From JAGLQA01 sp023135565 (GTDB lineage: Bacteria; Acidobacteriota; Aminicenantia; UBA2199), in the NCBI GenBank assembly GCA_030639305.1, contig DAOWCY010000004.1, positions 1 through 64,000 on the forward strand: DNA of 64,000 nt, read 5' to 3'. The position numbers and the translations under genes are program-made. This document shows, piece after piece, positions 41,106 to 50,855 of the stretch; position 1 is the first letter of the stretch, and each line of letters starts with the position of its first letter. The notes beneath the pieces were generated by a model. It was not told the origin of the DNA. It saw only the letters and a list, made by a program, of their open reading frames with translations, and did no database searches.

Positions 41106-44003
41106 TCATCCCGGCTGGAAGCGGATGGTGAACTTTACCCCTTTCTCCCTGTTTTGATCTATATGCAGCGTACCGCGCAACTGCTTGCTTAAGGCTTTCA
41201 CAATCTGCATGCCTAAGGTGTTGGAACTCTCGATATCGAAACCTTCCGGCAGACCGGCACCATCATCCGCCACACTGAGGGCAACTTCCCCGCCGGGGCC
41301 GGAGCTGCAGCCGACTACTATTTCGCCTTTGTTTCCGGCGGGAAAAGCGTATTTTAAGGAGTTGGTCACTAATTCGTTTACCAGGAGTGCACAAGGGATA
41401 GCTTTGTTTAATTTTATGAGTAGGCCGGTTACCTCTGTTTTTATCCTGACGGCGGATAAAGAGAGTGGAGACGACTGCAGCAGGTGCGACGTCAGGGTGC
41501 TTATATATTCCCCGAAATTAATGTTGGCCAAGTCTGGAGAACGGTATATTTTTTCGTGGATAAGGGAAATGGAACTTATCCTGTTTTTTACTTCTTTCAA
41601 TACGGCGGCGCTCTCTTTTTCCTTCAACCGCCGCAGTTGCAAACTCAAAAGACTGTCGATCAACTGGAGATTATTTTTGACACGGTGGTGGACTTCCTTG
41701 AGCAGCACCTCTTTCTCCTTTAAGGACTCTTTCAACCGCTCTTCCGCCTGCTTGCGTTCGTGGATGAGCCGGGCCTGCTGGAGATTCTGCAAACCCAATA
41801 GGCCGATCTGTTTGGCCAGCACATCGAGAAATTTTATGGCTTCTGCGAACTTCACCTGCCTGGCGGGAATTAAGGTTTTTTCGGCGGCCAGTAGTTCTTC
41901 TTCAGCGATGCCGAATTCCCGGGCCTTTTTCTTGATCTCAGTAGTGTAGAGTTCCTCTTCGAATAATTGCCCGATGCTCCAATTAGCGATGTGCCTTCCC
42001 TGGATGACGATAGGCACGGTGCCGGTTAAAATGTTCCTGAAGACGCAGCCGCAGCGGATGACGGGCGATTTTTTCTTGCCTAATTCCCTGGTTACTTCCT
42101 TATCGAAGGCTTCACAGGCGGCTCTGCCTGCCGGCGTCGAGTGGACCAGTTCGCAGAAACGGGTGTCCCGGCTCGGTTTGGTGATGGCTTTGCCGTCAAC
42201 GCCGTAGATGCCGGTGGGTACGCCATAAGAATCGGCAAAAGCGTCCTGTAGGGTTTGTAACATGTCGATCCCGACAATATCGGGAAGTTCTATATCGTCC
42301 AATTCCACCCCCGGCTGGGTCAAGGCGATCAACTTGTGTTCTAAGGCTTCCCGGGCCCGTTTGCGTTCGGTGACGTCGCGGCCGTTAAAGACGATGCCTT
42401 TCACCCCGGGCACATGGAGCAAACAGGTGCCGATACCCTCTAAGTACATCCAGTCACCAGCCGCGGTTCTTGCCCGGAAAGCCTCTATAGCGATGGTTTC
42501 CCCGGGCCGGGCCAAAACTTCTTCTATGCGCGCCTGCACAGCCGGGAGGTCCCCGGGATGAACAAAATGGGTTAAGCTTTTGCCTGCTATCTGCGCCGGG
42601 GTATAACCGTAAAGTTTTACCGCCGGGCTGACGTAGCGGTAGATGCCTTCTTCATCTAATATCACGGTAATATCGGTGGAGTGTTCCGTTACGACGCGGA
42701 AGCGTTCTTCGCTTTGCCGCAATTTCTCTTCGGCTTGCTTGCGTTCGATGACCCGGCCCAGGCGTTCGCAAATGGCGTTAAGCAGGATGCGCTCTTCCGC
42801 GAGGAAGGGGCCTTCAGCTTCGTTTGGTCTCTTTTCTAAATAAAAAACCTGCAATGTGCCGAATTTTTTACCTTTCACCAAAATATCGTCGTTTTGTTTC
42901 CAGGGAGAGCGTTTGAAATTAGCGGTATTATATTCCCGGTTAGCGACGATAATGCGGGCGCAGGTGATTTCCGGGTACTGCCAGCCGGGGGGGATGAGTT
43001 CGACCGTGCCCCGCAGTATCTCTTCCAGGCTCTCTTTCTCTTCCACTGAGGAAGAGATGCCGTAGAGACAGTTCAATTCCTTGACCCGTTCGCCTAAGTC
43101 GTGGGTCATTTGTTCGAGTTTTTTTTCGGCTTGTTTACGTGCCGTCACATTCGAGACGATGATCCCCATACCGTCGGCAACTTTGAATGCCTTTACCTCG
43201 AAATATACATCCCCGAATTGTTCGCCGGGCATGACGTCGTCGGAAGCATAGGGTTCTCCAGTTGTGATTACATTTTCATATATTTTTATCCTGCCTGTGT
43301 CTTTGAGATTAGGGACCATTTCGGTGATATGTTTACCTAACAAATCCTTTTTTTTGGATCCGGGCCAGTAAACTAACCCGGCTTCATTGATTTCGATAAG
43401 GTTTAGCCGCGAATCAAAAATCGAGAAACTCTCGGAAGTTGAGTTCATAAAAGCGCTCAACATCTCTTTACTCTTTTTTAATTCTTCTTCGGTGCGCTTG
43501 CGCTCGCCGATGTGGCGAACGATCACTAAGTCGGCGGGACGGCCTTCATATCGAATCAAAGCGCCTAAGGTTTCACAGGGGAAAAGTCCGCCGTTTTTTC
43601 CCACTACGTTGAGCTGGAACATTGTAGGCACTTCTTTTCCGGCTAAACGGTCCGCGTAACGGCGGATCACTTCGGGCCGGTTTTTTTCGTCTACGAAATC
43701 GAGAAAATTTGTCTTCTTTTTTAATTCCCGGCGGGTGTAGCCGAAGGTTTTTTGGAAAGCAGAGTTAACGAACCGGAGCTGGCCGTCCTGCAGGATCACT
43801 ACGGGTTCGGGGCTCAATTCGGCCAGGTTATGGAATATCTCTTCGCTCTCCCGGGGGGCTGTTTCGGGTGGGCCGTTTTCTACCGGGGGCATAGGCTGTT
43901 CAGCCTCCCGCGGCGGCGGCGTTTTCTTTTTGGTAGGCGTATCTTTCTTGCTGCTTTTATTTTGATTTCCCATATTCTTTCTGCTTTTACTTTGATCTCC
44001 CAT
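41106..44003 (-). CDS. Multi-PAS sensor histidine kinase with PocR domain (HisKA_2 type)
   Basis: 965 residues, no membrane segment. Order: Pro/Lys-rich N-terminal tail, PAS (about 60-170), PAS (about 180-290), GAF-like (about 310-425), PAS (about 430-545), PocR (about 565-740) with RFCELVHSTPAGRAACEAFD, ending in HisKA_2 (KEVHHRVKNNLQLIDSLLSLQ) and HATPase (LVTNSLKYAFP, DDGAGLPEGFD). PocR domains bind small organic ligands. The last gene of a three-kinase group; 6 bases separate it from the hybrid kinase gene upstream. Confidence 0.9.
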   Translation of the reverse strand: MGDQSKSRKNMGNQNKSSKKDTPTKKKTPPPREAEQPMPPVENGPPETAPRESEEIFHNLAELSPEPVVILQDGQLRFVNSAFQKTFGYTRRELKKKTNFLDFVDEKNRPEVIRRYADRLAGKEVPTMFQLNVVGKNGGLFPCETLGALIRYEGRPADLVIVRHIGERKRTEEELKKSKEMLSAFMNSTSESFSIFDSRLNLIEINEAGLVYWPGSKKKDLLGKHITEMVPNLKDTGRIKIYENVITTGEPYASDDVMPGEQFGDVYFEVKAFKVADGMGIIVSNVTARKQAEKKLEQMTHDLGERVKELNCLYGISSSVEEKESLEEILRGTVELIPPGWQYPEITCARIIVANREYNTANFKRSPWKQNDDILVKGKKFGTLQVFYLEKRPNEAEGPFLAEERILLNAICERLGRVIERKQAEEKLRQSEERFRVVTEHSTDITVILDEEGIYRYVSPAVKLYGYTPAQIAGKSLTHFVHPGDLPAVQARIEEVLARPGETIAIEAFRARTAAGDWMYLEGIGTCLLHVPGVKGIVFNGRDVTERKRAREALEHKLIALTQPGVELDDIELPDIVGIDMLQTLQDAFADSYGVPTGIYGVDGKAITKPSRDTRFCELVHSTPAGRAACEAFDKEVTRELGKKKSPVIRCGCVFRNILTGTVPIVIQGRHIANWSIGQLFEEELYTTEIKKKAREFGIAEEELLAAEKTLIPARQVKFAEAIKFLDVLAKQIGLLGLQNLQQARLIHERKQAEERLKESLKEKEVLLKEVHHRVKNNLQLIDSLLSLQLRRLKEKESAAVLKEVKNRISSISLIHEKIYRSPDLANINFGEYISTLTSHLLQSSPLSLSAVRIKTEVTGLLIKLNKAIPCALLVNELVTNSLKYAFPAGNKGEIVVGCSSGPGGEVALSVADDGAGLPEGFDIESSNTLGMQIVKALSKQLRGTLHIDQNREKGVKFTIRFQPG

Positions 44004-44009
44004 TTTCTT

Positions 44010-45905
44010 CTACTTTTTCTTCCCTTTTCCCAATATTTGCTTGAGCACCCGGCCTAATTCCCTGGCTTTATAAGGTTTGGAAACGGCGGCGGCAAAGCCG
44101 TATTCTTCATGATTGGCCATAATGGCGTCGGTAGAATATCCGCTGGAAACTACGGCTTTCACATTGGGGTCTATTTTTTGGAGTTCCTGGATGGTCTCTT
44201 TGCCTCCCATGCCCCCGGGCACGATTAAATCTAAAATCACGGCATCGAAGGGACGTCCGCTCCGGCCGGCTTCTTTATAGGTGTCCAGCGCTGCTTCGCC
44301 GTCATACACAGTGACCACGGTGTAACCGAATTTGCGCAACAGGCGCCCGGTGCCTTCCAATATCATCTCTTCGTCGTCCATGAGCAGTATCCTCCCGGTG
44401 ACGGTGGAAGTGGTATCATACCCGCTTTTCTCACTTTTGACAGTTCTCTCCCGGGATGAAGGTAAATAAACACAAAAAACCGTTCCTTTGCCCAATGTCG
44501 ATTCCACGGTAAGCAAACCGCTGTGGTTCTTTATGATGGAGTAAGCGGTGGAAAGTCCTAAACCGCTGCCTTTCTGTTTGGTGGTGAAAAAAGGATCGAA
44601 GATTTTATCTAAGTGATCGGCGGGGATACCGATACCGTTGTCTGCGATGAATATTTTTATATATTTCCCTTCTTTTAGGGGGGGTATTTCGTCTTCCTCG
44701 AGGACTTCATTTTCCGCTTTGATGCTGATGGCTCCTCCTTCGGGCATGGCCTGTTCGGCATTCATGATCAGGTTCTGCATCACCTGGCTGACCTGGCCCC
44801 TGTCGAGCCTGGCGTCCCAGAGATTGGGCTGAAGGTTAAACTCGCACTTGACATTGGAACCGCTTAAAGCGAATTCCGCCGTATCCCTGAGTAATTCTTC
44901 GATGGAAGATAGACTCTTGATAGGCGCGCCGCCCATGGAGAAAGTAAGGAGCTGCTGGGTCAGGTTCTGGGCGCGGGACACTGCTTTCTCCGCATCTCGC
45001 AGCCTTTCTACGGCTTTCTCATCCTTTTCGGCATACATCCGGGCCAGGCTGATGTTAACCAGGATGGCAGCGAGGATGTTGTTGAAATCATGGGCTATGC
45101 CGCCGGCCAGGAGACCTAAAGATTCGAGTTTTTCCGTTTTCTGCATCTCTTCTTCCATTTTTTTGCGTTCGCTGATGTCTTCCACGATGCCGTCCAAATA
45201 GATCACCTTGCCGCCTTTGCCTTTTACGGCGCTGATATTTTCGGAACCCCAAAAAATCGAACCGTCCCGGTACTTCAACTGCACTTCGAAGCCGGTGACG
45301 ACGCCTTTCTCTTTCAGCATGTCCATCAGGTCCTGCCGGTGCTCCGGGTCGAAATATAGGTCGGGGGCGGAAACGCCCAGCATTTCCTCCACATTGTCGA
45401 AGCCGAACATATCGGCCAATGCCGGGTTGCCGGAGATGATTTTCCCTTCCGGGGTGGTGCGAAAAACGCCTAAGGGGATGTTTTCCTGCAGGGAGCGGTA
45501 CCGCTCTTCGCTTTTGATCAGGTCCATTTCCAATTTATGTTTAGATGTGGCCATTTCGATAATAAATTTCAATTCCCATTCGTTATAGGGTTTTACTAAA
45601 TAGGCAAAAGGTTCCGACAGTTTGGCCCGGTGCATGGTCTCCTCGTCGGTGAAAGCAGTGAGATAGACCACCGGGATATTAAAATCCCGGCGCACTTTGT
45701 CGGCGGTTTCGATACCGTCGAAATTCCCTTCGATGACGATATCCATCAAAACCAGATCGGGCCTGGTTTCCTTCACTTTGGCGATGGCCTGGTCGCCGGA
45801 ATCGGCGATGCCGGTAACGATGAAGCCCATTTTTTCCAGCTTCTCTTGTAAATCTAAAGCCATCAGTTGTTCATCTTCTACTATCAAAATTTTAATTTTG
45901 CTCAT
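44010..45905 (-). CDS. Hybrid histidine kinase: receiver-PAS-kinase-receiver
   Basis: Start set at 45905 (MSKIKILIVEDEQ), with AGAGGA upstream; the longer open frame runs back into a repeat. 631 residues: receiver 1 (about 4-118, Asp in LVLMDIVIEG), PAS (about 145-255), HisKA (GGIAHDFNNILAAI), HATPase (NAEQAMPEGG, GLGLSTAYSI), receiver 2 (about 510-625, Asp in AVILDLIVPGG). A phosphorelay protein, probably linked to the kinases on either side. No output domain, so it must signal onward. Confidence 0.9.
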   Translation of the reverse strand: MSKIKILIVEDEQLMALDLQEKLEKMGFIVTGIADSGDQAIAKVKETRPDLVLMDIVIEGNFDGIETADKVRRDFNIPVVYLTAFTDEETMHRAKLSEPFAYLVKPYNEWELKFIIEMATSKHKLEMDLIKSEERYRSLQENIPLGVFRTTPEGKIISGNPALADMFGFDNVEEMLGVSAPDLYFDPEHRQDLMDMLKEKGVVTGFEVQLKYRDGSIFWGSENISAVKGKGGKVIYLDGIVEDISERKKMEEEMQKTEKLESLGLLAGGIAHDFNNILAAILVNISLARMYAEKDEKAVERLRDAEKAVSRAQNLTQQLLTFSMGGAPIKSLSSIEELLRDTAEFALSGSNVKCEFNLQPNLWDARLDRGQVSQVMQNLIMNAEQAMPEGGAISIKAENEVLEEDEIPPLKEGKYIKIFIADNGIGIPADHLDKIFDPFFTTKQKGSGLGLSTAYSIIKNHSGLLTVESTLGKGTVFCVYLPSSRERTVKSEKSGYDTTSTVTGRILLMDDEEMILEGTGRLLRKFGYTVVTVYDGEAALDTYKEAGRSGRPFDAVILDLIVPGGMGGKETIQELQKIDPNVKAVVSSGYSTDAIMANHEEYGFAAAVSKPYKARELGRVLKQILGKGKKK

Positions 45906-46009
45906 TTTTTCCTCTTTAGCCATTACATGGCGGTAATGAACAACATGTTCCACACATTTCAAGTTCCCACCGCCAGGTGGCTTTTTTTTAAGCTTAGTCT
46001 TGAAAAAAC

Positions 46010-46062
46010 AAAGCCCGCGGCGCGGGCACCCTATAAGCCGCTCCGCGGGGGGTCGCCGCACC
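46010..46062. repeat. Dispersed palindromic repeat between kinase genes
   Basis: GCCCGCGGCGCGGGCACCCTATAAGCCGC and CCGCGGGG, related to 4729-4756, 7110-7140 and to the coding stretch 49903-49942. Confidence 0.75.
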
Positions 46063-46068
46063 CCCGGG

Positions 46069-47952
46069 TCATTTTTGTTTTTTGTGCTGAAATTGTTTGA
46101 ATTTTATAGTAAAAGAGGCGCCGTTCCCGGTTTCGTAGTTAATCTTACCACGGAGTTGTTTTACCAGGGTATCCACCAGCACCATACCCAGGCTCTCGCT
46201 TTCCCGTAGGTCGAAACCTTCCGGGATACCTATACCGTTATCACCGATACGCAGCTCAAGATCATATTCTTTATCTTCGCTGTTTCCTAAGTAGATATGC
46301 AGTTCTCCTTTCCTGCCTCCCGGGAACGCATATTTCAGGGAGTTGGTGATCAGTTCATTTATAATCAACCCTAAGGGGATGGTGGTTTCGACGTCTAAAA
46401 AAACATCCTGGACTTTAACTTTTAACTGCACCTGCCCGGGATTCAAGGAATAAGAGTCGAACAAATGCTGGATCAAACGGTTGATATATTCACGAAAATC
46501 TATTTTGGATAAATCACGGGAACGATACAACTCTTCATGTACTAAAGCCATAGTCCTGACCCGTTCGCGGCTGTTTTTGAAAACCTGGAGCGCTTTTTCA
46601 TCCTTGATATACCCGGATTGGAGACTCAAAAGACTGGATACGATCTGCAGGTTATTTTTGACGCGGTGATGAATCTCTTTTAGGAGAACCTCTTTCTCTT
46701 CGAGCGACGCTTTAATCTGCTTTTCCATCTTGATACGCTCGCTGATGTCTTCGGTTACGCATAAGATGCCATCCTTACCGTCAGGCATAACTATTTTTTT
46801 CTCATTCAAGTTCATATAACAGGTGCTGCCGTCTTTTTTTACACTTTTCTCAGTATGCTTCAAAACCTCCCCTGAAATGAGATGCCCGATGTTACCGCTT
46901 ACCTGGTGAACAATATCGGGGTGAGTGAACATGTGGACTTTTTGACCGATTATCTCCTTCGTGCTATAGCCGAAAGATTCACAAAAAGCAGGGTTGGCAT
47001 CGATTATATTTCCATCCATATCCTCCAATAAAATGCCGCTGGGAGAGAGGTCGAAAAGGGTGCGATAGCGCTTTTCTCTTTTGAAAATCTCTTCCTGGGC
47101 CCGTTTACGTTCGCTTATTTCCTGTTGGAGTTCTTCGTTGGCCGCCCTTAACTCAGTAGTGCGTTCTTTCACCAATTCTTCTAAATGGTCACGGTATTTT
47201 CTTAATTCTTCCTCTGCCCGTTTGCGCTCGGTGATGTCACGGTCATAACCCAGCACACCGGAAAATTTCCCCTTTGCATCGGTTAATGGCATCTCTTTAC
47301 GCCAGATATTAATAGTGCTACCGTTCCTCCTCATGACCTGGATTTCCCCTTCGGCGGGCTGCAGGCGCTGCAATTGCCGGAATTTTTCGTGGAAAAGGGG
47401 GATCGAAGAGGGGCGTATAAAACTGGTCATATGTTTGCCCACCATCTCTTCCCGGGTATACCCGTAGAGCCGGGTGGCGCTGCGATTGCACATAGTAATG
47501 GTTCCACTTGTATCCAGGATACTAACACCGTCCGGGGCGGAATCGAATAACAGGCGGTACTGTTCTTTGCTCTGGCGCAGCGCTTCTTCCGCCCACCTGC
47601 GGCCGGTTATATCGAGTATATGCACAATGGCCCGGGCAGAATCTTCCTCTTCCACATAATTGGTTTTTATGTTGAAGAACATACCGTCTTTTGCCCCTAA
47701 CTCGGCGGACTGCGGCGTTTTTAACCTGAATGTTTTCTCGACAATACCATCCGCACCATTTTTCTGTTCTAAGGCTAAAATATCGTAAGCCCGGCTCTTC
47801 CCTTCGACAATCTCCGGCCACCACTTGATAGCTTCTGTATTGGCCAGGATAATAACGAGGTTTTCCGCTACTTCGAAAATAGGATTCGGTACCGTATCGA
47901 GTATATAACGGTATGGTTGTTTCGATTGCTTTTTACTTTCGCCTTTACTCAT
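46069..47952 (-). CDS. Multi-PAS sensor histidine kinase (HisKA_2 type)
   Basis: 627 residues, soluble. PAS domains at about 15-125, 130-250 and 300-415, with coiled coils between (KYRDHLEELVKERTTELRAA), then HisKA_2 (KEIHHRVKNNLQIVSSLLSLQ) and HATPase (NELITNSLKYAFPG, DNGIGIPEGFD). First gene of the three-kinase group. The signal sensed cannot be told. Confidence 0.9.
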   Translation of the reverse strand: MSKGESKKQSKQPYRYILDTVPNPIFEVAENLVIILANTEAIKWWPEIVEGKSRAYDILALEQKNGADGIVEKTFRLKTPQSAELGAKDGMFFNIKTNYVEEEDSARAIVHILDITGRRWAEEALRQSKEQYRLLFDSAPDGVSILDTSGTITMCNRSATRLYGYTREEMVGKHMTSFIRPSSIPLFHEKFRQLQRLQPAEGEIQVMRRNGSTINIWRKEMPLTDAKGKFSGVLGYDRDITERKRAEEELRKYRDHLEELVKERTTELRAANEELQQEISERKRAQEEIFKREKRYRTLFDLSPSGILLEDMDGNIIDANPAFCESFGYSTKEIIGQKVHMFTHPDIVHQVSGNIGHLISGEVLKHTEKSVKKDGSTCYMNLNEKKIVMPDGKDGILCVTEDISERIKMEKQIKASLEEKEVLLKEIHHRVKNNLQIVSSLLSLQSGYIKDEKALQVFKNSRERVRTMALVHEELYRSRDLSKIDFREYINRLIQHLFDSYSLNPGQVQLKVKVQDVFLDVETTIPLGLIINELITNSLKYAFPGGRKGELHIYLGNSEDKEYDLELRIGDNGIGIPEGFDLRESESLGMVLVDTLVKQLRGKINYETGNGASFTIKFKQFQHKKQK

Positions 47953-48123
47953 AACAGCTTAACCTACCTTACACCAAAAATTTTGCAAATGCCTTTTTTC
48001 CCATAAGGACATCAAAATTTAGCTGTCCTGTCAAACTTCCTTCTAATTCATCTTAACTGGCTTTTTATTATACCACGAAAACATTAACATTATCAATAAT
48101 TAAGTGATTAAAAATTAGTGGGG

Positions 48124-48152
48124 TTGATTGCCGGGCGTAGTTGTGATATAAA
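48124..48152 (+). promoter_or_regulatory. Candidate promoter of the 48185 gene
   Basis: TTGATT (48124-48129) and TATAAA (48147-48152), 17-base spacer, about 30 bases before the ATG. Confidence 0.55.
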
Positions 48153-48184
48153 AAGATTTAAAAAACAATCCAGGAGATTTAAAT

Positions 48185-48871
48185 ATGAGCAAACGTTTAT
48201 CCTTAACAATGTGTATAATCTATGTGCTGTGCCTTTTCCCGGGGGCAGCAGCAGCGCCGCAGCAAGCGCAGGAAAAAAAAGTAGTACTAAAACTGCAATT
48301 GCCGAAACCGATGTTTATCGGCACTCCCAAAAATATCCGTACTGCCAACTTAGAAAAAATCACCGGCAAAAAACGGAGACCTTTCTACGTTCCCATGGGC
48401 ACAACAAAAATTTCTCCGGGAAAACCTGTTACCGGCAGCGACAGCGAACCGGTAATCGGGGAAATGGACATGGTGACCGATGGGGAAAAATCCGGGGGAG
48501 AAGGATATTTTGTCGAGTTTGGTCCGGGCGTCCAATATGTCCAGGTGGACCTGCAGGGGATTTTTTTCCTCCATGCCGTACTGGTCTGGCATTACCATAC
48601 CCAGCCCCGGGTTTACCGTGATGTGGTGGTCCAGGTTTCCGCCGACCCCGATTTTGTCAAAGGCGTCAAAACCATTTTTAATAACGACCACGACAATTCC
48701 GCCGGTCTCGGCATCGGCAGGGACAAGGAGTATATCGAAGTCAACGAAGGAAGATTGATCGATTCGAAAGGGGTAAAGTGCCGCTATCTCCGTTTGTACA
48801 GTAACGGTAATACTTCCAATGATATGAACCACTATGTGGAAGTGGAAGTTTACGGCATCCCGGCCAAATGA
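48185..48871 (+). CDS. Secreted protein with a discoidin-like (F5/8 type C) domain
   Basis: 228 residues, AGGAG site, signal peptide ending near AAAA. The region about 95-228 looks like a jelly-roll sugar-binding domain: VIGEMDMVTDGEKSGGEGYF, QYVQVDLQGIFFLHAVLVWH, DVVVQVSADPDF and CRYLRLYSNGNT followed by VEVEVYGI. QxVQVDLG and RYLRLYS motifs are typical of F5/8 C domains. It overlaps the next gene by four bases, so it may work with the membrane protein in cell-surface glycan handling. Confidence 0.7.
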   Translation: MSKRLSLTMCIIYVLCLFPGAAAAPQQAQEKKVVLKLQLPKPMFIGTPKNIRTANLEKITGKKRRPFYVPMGTTKISPGKPVTGSDSEPVIGEMDMVTDGEKSGGEGYFVEFGPGVQYVQVDLQGIFFLHAVLVWHYHTQPRVYRDVVVQVSADPDFVKGVKTIFNNDHDNSAGLGIGRDKEYIEVNEGRLIDSKGVKCRYLRLYSNGNTSNDMNHYVEVEVYGIPAK

Positions 48872-50847
48872 AAAAACCTGTCTTCGGGTTACTCTTTTTA
48901 TTCATTCTCACAACTGCGCTGCTGCTGCGGCTGTACCGCCTCGACCTGCGGCCTATGCACCACGACGAAGCCAACCAGGCGATGAAATTCGGGCGTCTGT
49001 TGGAAAAAGGCGAATACCGTTACGACCGCGTAGATCACCACGGGCCTACGCTTTATTATCTTTCACTTCCCCTAACGCGAATAATTAGCGGGCCAAAATT
49101 CGCCGCCGTCGATGAGTCCGGCCTGCGTTTAGTGCCGGTGTTGTTCGGTGTGGGGATCATTTTGCTGCTCCTGCTTCTCACCGACGCGCTGTCGAAAAGC
49201 GCGGTTTTTTTTGCTGCTATCTTTGCCGCCATATCTCCGCTGTTGGTCTTTTACAGCCGTTTTTATATCCAGGAGACGCTGCTGGTTTTTTTTACTGTAG
49301 GCGCTATAAGCTCGGGTTGGCGTTATTACCGGCGCCCGCATCCGGGTTGGGCTGTGTTGGGCGGTTTTTTTTTAGGCATGATGTATGCTACCAAAGAGAC
49401 CAGTTTGATTATCTTTGCCGCTTTGGCCGGGGCGCTGCTGCTGACGCGCATCACCTTATCGTCCCCCCACTCTCGTAGGGAGCCTACAAGGGGCTTGGGT
49501 GTAACAGAAAAGCGTACCGCTCATAAAAAGTTTTGGGAGTCCAGAACCCTTTTTCAAAAGGGTTTTGGCCGCCGGAGGCAAAGTAATTTCATTGCAGACG
49601 AAAAATCACTCTTGCCGAACAGCGGCTCGATGCTGCCCCACGCATGTTGGGCTACCGGGGCTTTTTTGTTGACCGCCGTGCTTTTTTATTCTTCATTTTT
49701 TACCAATCCCGCCGGGCCGGTAGATTCGATCTTATCGTTCAAGACCTACTTCTCCAAGGCCGGGGACGCGGGTTTTCATGAACACCCCTGGTACTATTAC
49801 CTCAAGATGCTGGTTTATTCGAAATACGGCAGCGGGCCGGCCTGGAGTGAAGGGTTTGTCTTGATACTAGCTTTGATAGGCAGCGCCGCTGCATTCAAAC
49901 CAAAGCACGCGGCGCGTGCACCCTATAAGCCGCTGCGCGGCAAAAACAGCAGCGGCCGTGAAATCCGGCACCCGCAATTTGATGAAAAACCAAAATGGGT
50001 TGGCAAGTTTTCACCTGTATTTCTTCGTTTTCTTTTTTTCTACACGCTGTTGACAACGGCGATATTCTCGTTAATTCCTTACAAAACGCCCTGGAACATG
50101 TTGCCTTTTTACATAGGAATGGTGATGCTGGCCGGGGCGGGAGCCGCCGTGATGCTGCACGGATGTGCCGCGCACCCAGCCAATAAGGAACGCTTACCTG
50201 AGCAGAAAAGCGTATCGCTCAACAAAAGTTTTGGGAGTCCAGAACCCTTTTTCAAAAGGGTTTTGGCCGCCGGAGGCAAATCGCTGCTGGTTTTGCTTTT
50301 ATCAGCGGGTGTTTTCAACCTGTGGCAGCAAAGCCTGCGGGCGAATTTCAAATACTATGCGGATAACCGCAATCCTTATGTTTATGCCCAGACGGTAAAT
50401 GATTTTAAAAGGTTGGTTTCGCGGGTCGAAGCCATTGCCGCGCTGCACCCCCGGCATCACGATATGTTGATCAAAGTGATTACCGGCCCCTACGAAACCT
50501 GGCCCCTGCCCTGGTACCTGCGTGCTTTCAAGAGGGTGGGCTATTGGCGGGAACCGGCCCCTGCCCTACCCTTAGCGGGCGTACCGCTGATCGTGGCTTC
50601 CGTGGATAAAGACGAAAAAATTCGCGCTAATCTGCCGGACAGCTACCAGGTGGAATATTATGGGCTGCGCCCGGGAGTACTATTAATAGTATATATAAGA
50701 GCAGATATCTGGGAAGCTTTCTTGAAATCGATATCTCTTGCCTCCGGCGGTGAGGGGGGCTTTTTTGAAAAATCGCCCCCCTCAACCCCCCAAAAAACTT
50801 TTGTTAATTTAGAAAATGTGCGGTGCACACCAGCGACGGCAACTTAA
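48868..50847 (+). CDS. Agl23-like (TIGR03663-type) membrane glycosyltransferase-family protein with repeat insertions
   Basis: 659 residues, many membrane helices. The N-terminus RLYRLDLRPMHHDEANQAMK with HHDE and YDRVDHHGPTLYYL is the hallmark of the Agl23/PMT-like GT39 group, linked to protein or lipid glycosylation. Four stretches are encoded by copies of the window's intergenic palindromic repeats: residues about 198-238, 346-358, 433-471 and 624-649. The frame stays open through all of them. They fall in loops or at the C-terminus and have odd composition (for example KKFWESRTLFQKGFGRRRQ). The C-terminal end is entirely repeat-derived. Confidence 0.82.
   Translation: MKKPVFGLLFLFILTTALLLRLYRLDLRPMHHDEANQAMKFGRLLEKGEYRYDRVDHHGPTLYYLSLPLTRIISGPKFAAVDESGLRLVPVLFGVGIILLLLLLTDALSKSAVFFAAIFAAISPLLVFYSRFYIQETLLVFFTVGAISSGWRYYRRPHPGWAVLGGFFLGMMYATKETSLIIFAALAGALLLTRITLSSPHSRREPTRGLGVTEKRTAHKKFWESRTLFQKGFGRRRQSNFIADEKSLLPNSGSMLPHACWATGAFLLTAVLFYSSFFTNPAGPVDSILSFKTYFSKAGDAGFHEHPWYYYLKMLVYSKYGSGPAWSEGFVLILALIGSAAAFKPKHAARAPYKPLRGKNSSGREIRHPQFDEKPKWVGKFSPVFLRFLFFYTLLTTAIFSLIPYKTPWNMLPFYIGMVMLAGAGAAVMLHGCAAHPANKERLPEQKSVSLNKSFGSPEPFFKRVLAAGGKSLLVLLLSAGVFNLWQQSLRANFKYYADNRNPYVYAQTVNDFKRLVSRVEAIAALHPRHHDMLIKVITGPYETWPLPWYLRAFKRVGYWREPAPALPLAGVPLIVASVDKDEKIRANLPDSYQVEYYGLRPGVLLIVYIRADIWEAFLKSISLASGGEGGFFEKSPPSTPQKTFVNLENVRCTPATAT
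49461..49582 (-). repeat. In-frame palindromic repeat insertion 1 (coding)
   Basis: Reverse complement of 30925-31035 almost base for base (GCCTCCGGCGGCCAAAACCC, GGGTTCTGGACTCCCAAAAC, AAGCCCCTTGTAGGCTCCC). It adds about 40 residues to the Agl23-like protein without a stop. Confidence 0.8.
49903..49942. repeat. In-frame palindromic repeat insertion 2 (coding)
   Basis: GCACGCGGCGCGTGCACCCT then ATAAGCCGCTGCGCGGCA, matching the intergenic element at 46013-46043 and 4735-4766. Encodes about HAARAPYKPLRGK. Confidence 0.75.
50165..50280 (-). repeat. In-frame palindromic repeat insertion 3 (coding)
   Basis: Starts with GTGCCGCGCACCCAGCC (cf. GTGCGGCGCACCCACCC at 4729) and ends with the inverted GCCTCCGGCGGCCAAAACCC element. 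Encodes about residues 433-471. Confidence 0.8.
50738..50815 (+). repeat. Repeat insertion 4 at the 3' end of the coding frame
   Basis: TTGCCTCCGGCGG, G-run, TTTTTTGAAAAATCGCCCCC, CAAAAAACTTTTGTTAA; same element as 3437-3500. It supplies most of the last 36 residues of the Agl23-like protein, so the native C-terminus was probably replaced. Confidence 0.75.
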
Positions 50848-50855
50848 AAAAAACT

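Noticed and set aside
44010..46061. Longer hybrid kinase starting at 46061
   Set aside because: The first 40 or so codons are the dispersed repeat at 46010-46062; the ATG at 45905 has a good ribosome site and begins the receiver domain.
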